This document shows, in pieces, positions 43,250-49,959 of a stretch of DNA of 64,000 bases. A program made the position numbers and the translations under genes. Under the pieces are notes generated by a model. It did no database searches and was not told where the DNA came from. It worked only from the letters and a program-made list of their open reading frames with translations. Within the stretch, counting starts at the first letter, position 1. The number at the start of each line of letters is the position of its first letter. The DNA is from an uncultured Lachnospiraceae bacterium. Its GTDB lineage: Bacteria; Bacillota; Clostridia; Lachnospirales; Lachnospiraceae. The stretch is taken from contig CACYPS010000003.1 of assembly GCA_902776305.1 (NCBI GenBank), positions 164,779 to 228,778 of the forward strand, given 5' to 3'.

Positions 43250-44398
43250 TCATTGTTTGCATTCTTCGATTTCACGTATACCGTGTTTTACCAGAAACCG
43301 TGCCCGTTCACAGATCTTGGTCGGACGTTTTCCGAGAACTGCATACTGCGTCATATTTGCCGGACAGTTATCACACACAGCGTAATAAGGACATCCGTCA
43401 CATTCAGCAACGCGCGGCCAGTTATTACAGGCGGTATTGATCTTCTGCCAGGAGGACGCAAGTCCCTCCCTGAGCGGCAGCATTTCAACCTCCGTCAGTC
43501 GGTTGCAGGGATACATTTTGCCGTCCCAGGTTATGACGAAGCCCGATCTTCCTCCTCCGCATTGAACCCCGCGTTTTGTGCGGTCAGAGGACCCGCCTCC
43601 CGGGGGCGGGAGCTGCTCATCGGGTATCTCTCTCCCCGGTATCCCGTCGATTTCCTGAAGTACGCGGTAGATATGAACATACTCTTCCGAAGTCAAATCA
43701 AAATCCAGTCCGCTTCTGCCGGTATCTTCTCTCGGATCGAACAGTTCTGTATTAATTCTAACATCCCGACACAGACTCTTGGCAAGCCTGACAGTATCTA
43801 TCATTGAATCTCGCAGAAAAGCGTTTGGCGTTATCGCTATCCGAAGCGGCAAGCCGGCCTCGGATACACTTCTGATATTCTTCAAAACCTTATCAAAGGC
43901 TCTTCGCCCGGTGACCTTTTCATAGGATTCGTCATCATTACCGTACAATGTGATCTGTATACCGGCAGGCATATGTTTTTCGAAAAAGCTGACCCATTTC
44001 TCATCGAGCATCTCGCCGTTCGTCAGCACATTGACCTCACACCCGAGGCTGTGAAGATACAGAAACAATTCCTCGAATCCCGGATATAGCAGACATTCGC
44101 CGCCGGTCAGTGTCGCCTGATACATACCCAGTTCATATGCCTGGTGAATAAGACTTTTCCATTGATCCGTCGTTAACGGAGCGCGGCCGCGCATTTGCTC
44201 CGCAGATAAATGCGTATAGCACATCTTACAGTCGAAATTGCATAGCGGGGTGAGTTCAAATTGTCCGTGAATCGGGACGCCCTTTATACGTGCCCTCTGC
44301 TCCAGATACTCGGCAAAGTCATCAAAGGTACTCTCCTGCCCTCCACTCTTCTTTCTCAGATTATCCAGGAACTCCAGTCCGTTTTTCGGGTTTTCCAT
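43250..44398 (-). CDS. Radical SAM/SPASM peptide-modifying enzyme
   Basis: This 382-residue protein has the radical SAM motif CNFDCKMC (Cys53, Cys57, Cys60; Cx3Cx2C) after QFELTP, the GGE motif TLTGGECLLYPGFEEL, and a SPASM-type C-terminus with CGGGRSGFVITWDGKMYPCN and a cluster CDGCPYYAVCDNCP. Such proteins bind two or three iron-sulfur clusters and form thioether, C-C or epimerised linkages in peptides. It is immediately upstream of the precursor. An N-terminal segment of 45 residues lacks an obvious recognition domain, so the PqqD domain in the fusion may serve it. Confidence 0.9.
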   Translation of the reverse strand: MENPKNGLEFLDNLRKKSGGQESTFDDFAEYLEQRARIKGVPIHGQFELTPLCNFDCKMCYTHLSAEQMRGRAPLTTDQWKSLIHQAYELGMYQATLTGGECLLYPGFEELFLYLHSLGCEVNVLTNGEMLDEKWVSFFEKHMPAGIQITLYGNDDESYEKVTGRRAFDKVLKNIRSVSEAGLPLRIAITPNAFLRDSMIDTVRLAKSLCRDVRINTELFDPREDTGRSGLDFDLTSEEYVHIYRVLQEIDGIPGREIPDEQLPPPGGGSSDRTKRGVQCGGGRSGFVITWDGKMYPCNRLTEVEMLPLREGLASSWQKINTACNNWPRVAECDGCPYYAVCDNCPANMTQYAVLGKRPTKICERARFLVKHGIREIEECKQ

Positions 44399-44444
44399 AA
44401 ATTATCGCCTCTTTCCAATCAATAAAGACGAGTGTCATCTTGCA

Positions 44445-44480
44445 CGCGTATCTCACGACCGAAGTCACGATTATTGCGCG
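44445..44480. repeat. Hairpin repeat, family 2, diverged copy with a TTCG loop
   Basis: Read on the minus strand TCGTGAC-TTCG-GTCGTGA forms the same stem with tandem G-U pairs as the 45-base repeats at 2201 and 14823, flanked by CGCG on both sides. The loop is TTCG instead of TTAA. It sits behind the acyltransferase gene and before the radical SAM gene. Confidence 0.65.
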
Positions 44481-44493
44481 ATGAAAAATACTC

Positions 44494-45258
44494 TTATCCT
44501 GCTATTCTCTCATCGTCCGTGAAACTTTCTCTCCGCTTCAGAAGCATCTCATATATCCTCTCCCTCGTATAAGCCCCGAGGCGCTTCCTCTCCTCTTTAC
44601 CGAGCTCATCCGGAATGATTGCTTCCCCGTACTCGACCGTCACATGCTTCCTCTTAACGCGCGGATAGTTTTTCTCAAATATATCCGCCGATCCCGTTAT
44701 CGCGATCGGTATGATCTTGCAGCCGCTTCGCCTGGCAACATTGAAGCTGCCTTCATGGAAAGGCAGCATATCCGGTTCGCTCTCACCCTGGCTGAAAGTC
44801 CCCTCCGGGAAAATGCACATTGAGATGCCCTCTTTCACATTTTCAGTCGCCTCATTTATTGTGGCGACGCCCTGTCTGAGATTCGCTCTGTCAAGAAAGA
44901 GGCAGTGAAGACGTCTCATCCATATAGAGAGCAATGGTACCCGCGCCATCTCGATCTTGGCGACGATTCCCGTCACATCCGGAAACAGACTGTAGTTAAT
45001 GACCGTATCGAAGATGCTGTTGTGGTTGCATATGAATAGCACCGCCTCGTGCTCCGGTATGTTCTCCCTGCCGATCACGGTCAGTCTTGTACCTGCTAAA
45101 AACAGAATGATCTTGAAGATGCCCTGTACCATACGGAGGGATACAATGTCGCTGAATCGGGGGTATTTCCTGCCGATCAGCCACAGGATTCCGAGCATCG
45201 GGATGAACACTATTAAATAGAGAATTACCGCTAACAGGCAGAGACTAGTTCGAAGCAT
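44494..45258 (-). CDS. plsC: 1-acyl-sn-glycerol-3-phosphate acyltransferase
   Basis: A 254-residue membrane-associated enzyme that acylates lysophosphatidic acid in phospholipid synthesis. It has an N-terminal hydrophobic segment (1-25), the HX4D catalytic motif NHNSIFD, the substrate motif FPEGTFSQGES and a further IPIAITG block, all characteristic of PlsC. It lies directly before the radical SAM gene with 95 bases and a hairpin between them, and is probably independent of the peptide cluster. AAGGAAA lies upstream of the ATG. Confidence 0.93.
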   Translation of the reverse strand: MLRTSLCLLAVILYLIVFIPMLGILWLIGRKYPRFSDIVSLRMVQGIFKIILFLAGTRLTVIGRENIPEHEAVLFICNHNSIFDTVINYSLFPDVTGIVAKIEMARVPLLSIWMRRLHCLFLDRANLRQGVATINEATENVKEGISMCIFPEGTFSQGESEPDMLPFHEGSFNVARRSGCKIIPIAITGSADIFEKNYPRVKRKHVTVEYGEAIIPDELGKEERKRLGAYTRERIYEMLLKRRESFTDDERIAG

Positions 45259-45303
45259 AAATTGCGCTTTCCTTTCGGAATAATGATATGATCACAGTTC
45301 CAA

Positions 45304-45350
45304 AAGTATCATCCTGACACCGAGCTTGCTCAAGTGGGAGAATGATACTT
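45304..45350. other. Structured element upstream of plsC
   Basis: AAGTATCAT and ATGATACTT form a 9-bp stem enclosing CAC/GTG and GAGC-TT-GCTC. It lies in the divergent gap 45259-45571, in what would be the plsC leader. The gap also contains a family 1 repeat and a TATATGATATACT stretch at 45478-45490 that may serve the plus-strand operon. Function unknown. Confidence 0.45.
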
Positions 45351-45493
45351 GGATCGACTTTTATGTCTTAATCATGATAAAAATTGTATCACACCCCTGA
45401 TTATTATTCTATGTATGACTAAAAAATACTCTGTCAGGTCGTCTCTCACGCGAAAAGAAGCGGTCTCGGAGCGTATTATATGATATACTGGTT

Positions 45494-45545
45494 GCATGCA
45501 GTGAATGCTTAGGCACGTCGCGGCAAGAACGCCGAGGCGTTCTTG
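45494..45545. repeat. Structured intergenic repeat, family 1, copy C (short form)
   Basis: The palindrome CAAGAACGCC/GGCGTTCTTG (centre GA) is at 45524-45545 and is preceded by GCTTAGGCACGTCGCGG. Compared with copies B and D the central hairpin has been deleted. Confidence 0.75.
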
Positions 45546-45571
45546 AAATTCCATTTTTCGGAGGTCATATC

Positions 45572-46348
45572 ATGTACTGTTCGAACTGCGGAGCAGAAAT
45601 AAGTGAAAAAGACGCATACTGTCCCTACTGCGGCGTAATGAACGCCCGCGCCGCCGAACGGGAATATATGGAAAAACTGGAAGATATCCGGGAGGATACG
45701 GAAAGGCTGGGAGAAGAGTCGGGCAAAGAAAGCCGGCGGGGTATGACGATTGCCGGAAAAAAAGCTTTGAAAATATTTGCGATTGTCGCAGTCATTATCC
45801 TGGGCCTCACTTCCTTTTTCATATATCTGGAGACCGGTTTCCTGCGCGGTGACGCCAAGTCTGCAAGAGCGGAAGCGGCCTTTAAGGAAAAGTACTTTCC
45901 GAAGCTCGACGAATACTACGCCGCCGGGGATGATGACGCAACTGCGGCATATTTACAGGAAATCTGGAATCAGGACGGCGCCGCTGTCTTAAGCGGCTGG
46001 AAGCACTATATGTATATGAAATACTATATGGATTACACAAATGTCTGCGGGGTGCGTAACAGGGAGCTCGATGATGACTTCTGGAAATACGACTACGAAC
46101 TTGTTTTATACGATGGTATCCAGCTGATCTATGAGACGGACATCGTCGGATATCAGGGTATGACGTCGGCAGAAAAAGAGAAAGTGCGGGGATATCAGAA
46201 AGAAGCAGAAGAGATATTTGAAGAGTACTTCTCTCTCAGCAGATCCGACCTCGACGAAATCCATGAGTCATCCGTAGACGAAGGGAATTATCTCTACAGA
46301 TCCCACATCAGAGAATGGGCTGCCAAGACGGGAGGTGAAAACAAATGA
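45572..46348 (+). CDS. Zinc-ribbon single-pass membrane protein (1)
   Basis: This 258-residue protein opens with a zinc ribbon MYCSNCGAEISEKDAYCPYCG (Cys3, 6, 17, 20), followed by a charged helix (22-60) and one membrane helix (about 66-84, ALKIFAIVAVIILGLTSFFI). The outer part of about 170 residues is helical and rich in acid and Tyr. I do not recognise the outer domain. It overlaps the next gene by four bases, and the following two genes have the same membrane layout. A role in envelope sensing is possible, but no function is known. Confidence 0.75.
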   Translation: MYCSNCGAEISEKDAYCPYCGVMNARAAEREYMEKLEDIREDTERLGEESGKESRRGMTIAGKKALKIFAIVAVIILGLTSFFIYLETGFLRGDAKSARAEAAFKEKYFPKLDEYYAAGDDDATAAYLQEIWNQDGAAVLSGWKHYMYMKYYMDYTNVCGVRNRELDDDFWKYDYELVLYDGIQLIYETDIVGYQGMTSAEKEKVRGYQKEAEEIFEEYFSLSRSDLDEIHESSVDEGNYLYRSHIREWAAKTGGENK

Positions 46349-47190
46349 AATGTCCACACTGCGGTGCGCCGCTTAAGATGGAAGACAAATTCTGCACCTA
46401 TTGCGGTGCTCCGAACACACTGGCCATGCAGCATCAGGCTGATATGGAACACTATGAGCGGGAATTTACCGAAACGCAGGAGGAAGTGCTCACCAAGAGC
46501 AGGAAAGCAGGTCACCTGACCGGCTATCTGGTCGTTCTCATCGTCATGATCGTCCTCAACATCGTGGCTGCCTTTTTCAGCAGCAACGCCTGGAACTTCA
46601 AATACGAGCGAAGGCGGGTCGAAGCTACAAAGCAGGCGAGTATACACAGGGCAGCTCTTGATAAGATGATCGAGGAGCAGGATTATATCGCTTTGCGTAC
46701 TTATTATTACAATAACAGGCTTTCGGGCGTTGACGCCTTCCGCGAATATGAAGCGGTAATGAAGTACGCCGGCAATCTCGGCGATGTCTACATGTACCTT
46801 TGCAATACCGACAGATTCGGTTACTGGAAATCGGAAAAGAGTCTGGAAAATACGATCACGTCCATGTCTTCCGATATCATTTCTCTGTATGAGAACCCTC
46901 TCAGCAGTTACTACAATGAAGAATCTGTCACGGAAGAAAAGCTCGCAGTCATCGAGGACATCAGGAATCAGGCCGAAGCCCTGCTCGTAACATATTGCGG
47001 ATTCACGAGCGAAGAAGTGCAGGAGCTGAAAAATATGTCGAAATCCCGCATCGAGGATACGCTCAGAGAACATCTGACAGCTATACGTACGGAGCGTGAG
47101 GCTGAGGAATCTACCGCAGAAGCCGCACCGGACGAGAGTTTCTCCTTAAAAGCATTTTATGAGGAATACTTTGGAGGTGACGACGTATGA
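46345..47190 (+). CDS. Zinc-ribbon single-pass membrane protein (2)
   Basis: The 281-residue paralogue of the preceding gene has a zinc ribbon at Cys3, 6, 17 and 20 (MKCPHCGAP, FCTYCGAP), a charged helix, a membrane helix (about 54-74, GYLVVLIVMIVLNIVAAFF) and an outer helical domain of 200 residues. It is coupled on both sides by ATGA overlaps. The three-gene operon probably encodes a complex. No catalytic motif is visible. Confidence 0.75.
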   Translation: MKCPHCGAPLKMEDKFCTYCGAPNTLAMQHQADMEHYEREFTETQEEVLTKSRKAGHLTGYLVVLIVMIVLNIVAAFFSSNAWNFKYERRRVEATKQASIHRAALDKMIEEQDYIALRTYYYNNRLSGVDAFREYEAVMKYAGNLGDVYMYLCNTDRFGYWKSEKSLENTITSMSSDIISLYENPLSSYYNEESVTEEKLAVIEDIRNQAEALLVTYCGFTSEEVQELKNMSKSRIEDTLREHLTAIRTEREAEESTAEAAPDESFSLKAFYEEYFGGDDV

Positions 47191-47612
47191 AAAAGCGGAA
47201 GAAAAAAAGAATCAGTGCCGGCGGAATCTTCTTCACGATTATTATCGTCTTTCTCTCCTTGATTCTGGTCGGTCAGGGCATTTATATTATGTCGGAAATG
47301 AAAGATAGTGACAGACTCTACTACGCGGATGAGGACGACTATATCCGCAACGTCACGTATGAGGACTATTATCGGGTCTTAAGCGATGCGATCGATGATT
47401 GTTATCCGGATACAAAACATACAGAGACGGAGAAAGAGATCCGTGCGCTCGGATATTATTACGAGGCGGCTACACTATACAAGGCCTATACTACGGCAGG
47501 CGATCAGATATCAGCGGAAAAGCAGCATGCACGCATGGAACGCTACCGCACGGAGGCCGGCAGCTATGCTGACGAGACAACGCGGATCGACGAGCTTTTA
47601 GAGCTCAGCTAA
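47187..47612 (+). CDS. Small single-pass membrane protein of the zinc-ribbon operon
   Basis: A 141-residue protein with a basic start (MKKRKKKRISAGG), a membrane helix at about 11-33 and an acidic, Tyr-rich outer domain. It resembles the outer parts of its two upstream neighbours but lacks the zinc ribbon. Its ATG overlaps the previous stop. Function unknown. Confidence 0.72.
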   Translation: MKKRKKKRISAGGIFFTIIIVFLSLILVGQGIYIMSEMKDSDRLYYADEDDYIRNVTYEDYYRVLSDAIDDCYPDTKHTETEKEIRALGYYYEAATLYKAYTTAGDQISAEKQHARMERYRTEAGSYADETTRIDELLELS

Positions 47613-47698
47613 GTGAAATTGACATCAATGCCGGGACTTTTTGCAAAGAGATTAATCCCTCTTGTCATTCAACATTTTTAAAGAAATGAGGTACCTTT

Positions 47699-48877
47699 AT
47701 GCAGTACAGGAAAGACCGCAACGGAAACAAGATCTCCGTCCTTGGCTACGGATGCATGCGTTTCCCGCAAAAAAACGGATCTATCGATTACGAGAAAACA
47801 AAGGCCCAAATCAAACTTGCAATCGACCATGGCGTCAACTACTTTGATACAGCATATGTTTATCCCGGAAGTGAGGAAACTGTCGGCAAAATCATGGAAG
47901 ACCTCGGCGTCCGGAAGGACATTTACATTGCCACCAAACTCCCTCAGTACATGGTGCGCACAAGCGCCGCTATTGACAGGTATTTCAACGAGGAACTGAA
48001 AAGGCTCCGCACTGACTATATCGATTATTACCTGATGCATATGATGACCGATGTGAGCCAGTGGGAAAATCTGGACAACCTCGGCATACGCCAATGGATC
48101 GACGACCAGAAAGCCGCCGGACGAATTCACAATATCGGGTTCTCTTTCCACGGAACGACTGATATGTTCCTGAAGATTCTCGATGCTTACGACTGGGATT
48201 TCTGTCAGATCCAGTATAATTACCTGGATGAACACACACAGGCAGGCAGAGCCGGTCTTGAGGCCGCAGAAGCAAAAGGTATTCCGGTCATCATTATGGA
48301 ACCGCTGCGCGGCGGCAAGCTGGTAGATCTGCTTCCCGATAAAGCCAAAAAGCTCATTGCGGAAAATGAGCGCGGCTGGTCTCCCGCCGAATGGGCTTTT
48401 CGCTGGCTCTGGAACCAGACCGGCGTCACATGCGTGCTCTCAGGCATGAATACCAAGAAAATGATTGCCGAAAACATCAGGTCCGCTTCCAGAATGCGTC
48501 CCGGCATGTTGACGGAGGAGGACCAGGCTTTCCTCGGGCAGATCTGCGATATCATCCGTGAGCACACAAAAGTCGGCTGCACAGGCTGCCGCTATTGCCA
48601 GCCATGCCCGAAGGGTGTAGATATCCCGGCACTTTTCAGATGTTACAACGCGATGTATGCCGAAAACAAAGCCACCGGCCGCAAAGAGTATATGCAGACT
48701 GTAGCCCTCAGAAAAGACCCGGCATTTGCGACACAGTGCGTTCGCTGCGGAAAATGCGAGAAGGTATGTCCGCAGGGTCTCAAGGTCATGGATCTCATTC
48801 AGGAGGCGGACCGCGCGGTCAGGCCGCTGTATCTGCGTATCGGTTATGCGGCGGCACGCAAGTTCATGTTCAGATAA
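47699..48877 (+). CDS. Aldo/keto reductase with C-terminal ferredoxin domain
   Basis: This 392-residue protein has an AKR barrel with Asp50 and Tyr55 in NYFDTAYVYPGSEE, KLPQYMV (Lys) and YLMHMMTD (His). The C-terminal hundred residues hold two iron-sulfur-type Cys groups, GCTGCRYCQPCPKGVDIP and CVRCGKCEKVCPQGL. This architecture is common in anaerobes and may couple ferredoxin to NAD(P)H-linked carbonyl reduction; the substrate is not known. GAGG lies upstream of the ATG. The activase gene nrdG follows 16 bases later, but a functional link is not obvious. Confidence 0.9.
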   Translation: MQYRKDRNGNKISVLGYGCMRFPQKNGSIDYEKTKAQIKLAIDHGVNYFDTAYVYPGSEETVGKIMEDLGVRKDIYIATKLPQYMVRTSAAIDRYFNEELKRLRTDYIDYYLMHMMTDVSQWENLDNLGIRQWIDDQKAAGRIHNIGFSFHGTTDMFLKILDAYDWDFCQIQYNYLDEHTQAGRAGLEAAEAKGIPVIIMEPLRGGKLVDLLPDKAKKLIAENERGWSPAEWAFRWLWNQTGVTCVLSGMNTKKMIAENIRSASRMRPGMLTEEDQAFLGQICDIIREHTKVGCTGCRYCQPCPKGVDIPALFRCYNAMYAENKATGRKEYMQTVALRKDPAFATQCVRCGKCEKVCPQGLKVMDLIQEADRAVRPLYLRIGYAAARKFMFR

Positions 48878-48893
48878 TAAGAAAGGATCTCCC

Positions 48894-49586
48894 ATGAAAA
48901 TACACGGCCTGCAGAAAATGACCCTTCTGGATTATCCCGGCCACGTTGCCTGCACGGTTTTTCTCGGGCAGTGCGACTTCCGATGTCCTTACTGCCACAA
49001 TTACGAGCTCGTGGACGGCTCGGCTCCCGCCTGCATGGGCAGCGACGAGCTGTTTGCCTTTCTTAAGAAGCGTCAGGGCCTTCTGGATGGCGTCGCCATC
49101 ACCGGCGGAGAACCCTGCCTGCACAAAGGGCTGTATGATCTGATTGTGGAAATCCGCAAGCTGGGTTTCGCCGTTAAGCTTGATACCAACGGTAACCACC
49201 CTGCCCTTCTCTCGAAGCTCCTTGACGGGCATCTCGTCGATTATGTGGCGATGGATATCAAGAACAGCCCGTCAAAGTATGCTATGACCGTCGGTCTCGA
49301 GAGAATCGACCCGGAACCGATCCGGCACAGCATCGACCTCCTCATGCAGGGTACGACCGAATACGAATTCCGGACAACTGTCGTCAGAGAGCTCCATGAG
49401 GCACAGGATTTCGAGGAGATCGGGCAAATGATTGCCGGAGCCTCCCGGTACTACCTCCAAAAGTTCACTGACCGGGATACCGTTCCTTATGGAAACCTGC
49501 ATGCACATTCTAAGGAAAGCATGCAGATGTTCGCAGAAATCGTATCAAAATATGTTGACTATGTAAGCCTTCGCGGTGTAGACTGA
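48894..49586 (+). CDS. nrdG: Anaerobic ribonucleoside-triphosphate reductase activating protein
   Basis: This 230-residue radical SAM activase has the cluster motif CDFRCPYCHN (Cx3Cx2C), preceded by LDYPGHVACTVFLGQ, and the GGE motif AITGGEPCL. It would generate the glycyl radical in NrdD, which is encoded 370 bases downstream. ATG 48894 follows AAAGGA; an upstream extension to 48726 overlaps the reductase gene in another frame and is not needed. It resembles the NrdG2 type rather than E. coli NrdG. Confidence 0.92.
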   Translation: MKIHGLQKMTLLDYPGHVACTVFLGQCDFRCPYCHNYELVDGSAPACMGSDELFAFLKKRQGLLDGVAITGGEPCLHKGLYDLIVEIRKLGFAVKLDTNGNHPALLSKLLDGHLVDYVAMDIKNSPSKYAMTVGLERIDPEPIRHSIDLLMQGTTEYEFRTTVVRELHEAQDFEEIGQMIAGASRYYLQKFTDRDTVPYGNLHAHSKESMQMFAEIVSKYVDYVSLRGVD

Positions 49587-49742
49587 ATCTCGCACTGTTC
49601 CGCATAATATGTGCATGCTGTAGATGATCTCATGCATAATACATCATATTCTGCGGTGTACCGAAATCATACAAGTTCTGCGGCAAAGGTTGCGGATTCC
49701 CGGTACGGATCGACTCTATCTTGACTCCTCCGGCCGCTCAAA

Positions 49743-49789
49743 CCACAAGATGTTGTGTTTTTGTTAACAAATTACAATAGATATTGATT
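49743..49789. promoter_or_regulatory. Tandem NrdR-like boxes before nrdD
   Basis: Two imperfect palindromes, CCACAAGATGTTGTGT (49743-49758) and ACAATAGATATTGATT (49774-49789), start exactly 31 bases apart, three helical turns. NrdR repressor sites occur in such pairs at this spacing before ribonucleotide reductase genes. The second box covers the -35 of the promoter at 49784, which fits repression. Confidence 0.75.
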
Positions 49790-49812
49790 TAATCACCTTC
49801 GAGTGATAGTAT
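49784..49812 (+). promoter_or_regulatory. nrdD promoter
   Basis: TTGATT, 17 bases, TAGTAT; transcription should start near 49819. Of the 49587-49959 gap, bases before 49740 show no further signal. Confidence 0.65.
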
Positions 49813-49815
49813 ATA

Positions 49816-49841
49816 AGACGGTTGCCGAACGGCAGCCGTCT
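49816..49841 (+). other. Strong hairpin at the 5' end of the nrdD message
   Basis: AGACGGTTGCCG pairs with CGGCAGCCGTCT (12 bp, one G-U) around AA, followed by TTCTCTC. It would lie at the very start of the transcript. It may stabilise the message or act as an early terminator. Confidence 0.6.
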
Positions 49842-49959
49842 TTCTCTCAGGTGCCGCTTATGAACGGTACCTTGTTAATGAAAGCACAATCCGACAGACA
49901 AGCGACTTTTTTCGCACACATATATGTGTCACAGCTATCAGGCAAAAAGGGGGGTTCAT

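Noticed and set aside
46294-47073. A 259-codon minus-strand frame opposite the second zinc-ribbon gene
   Set aside because: The plus-strand gene has a zinc-ribbon motif, coupled starts and a ribosome site; the minus frame has none of these.
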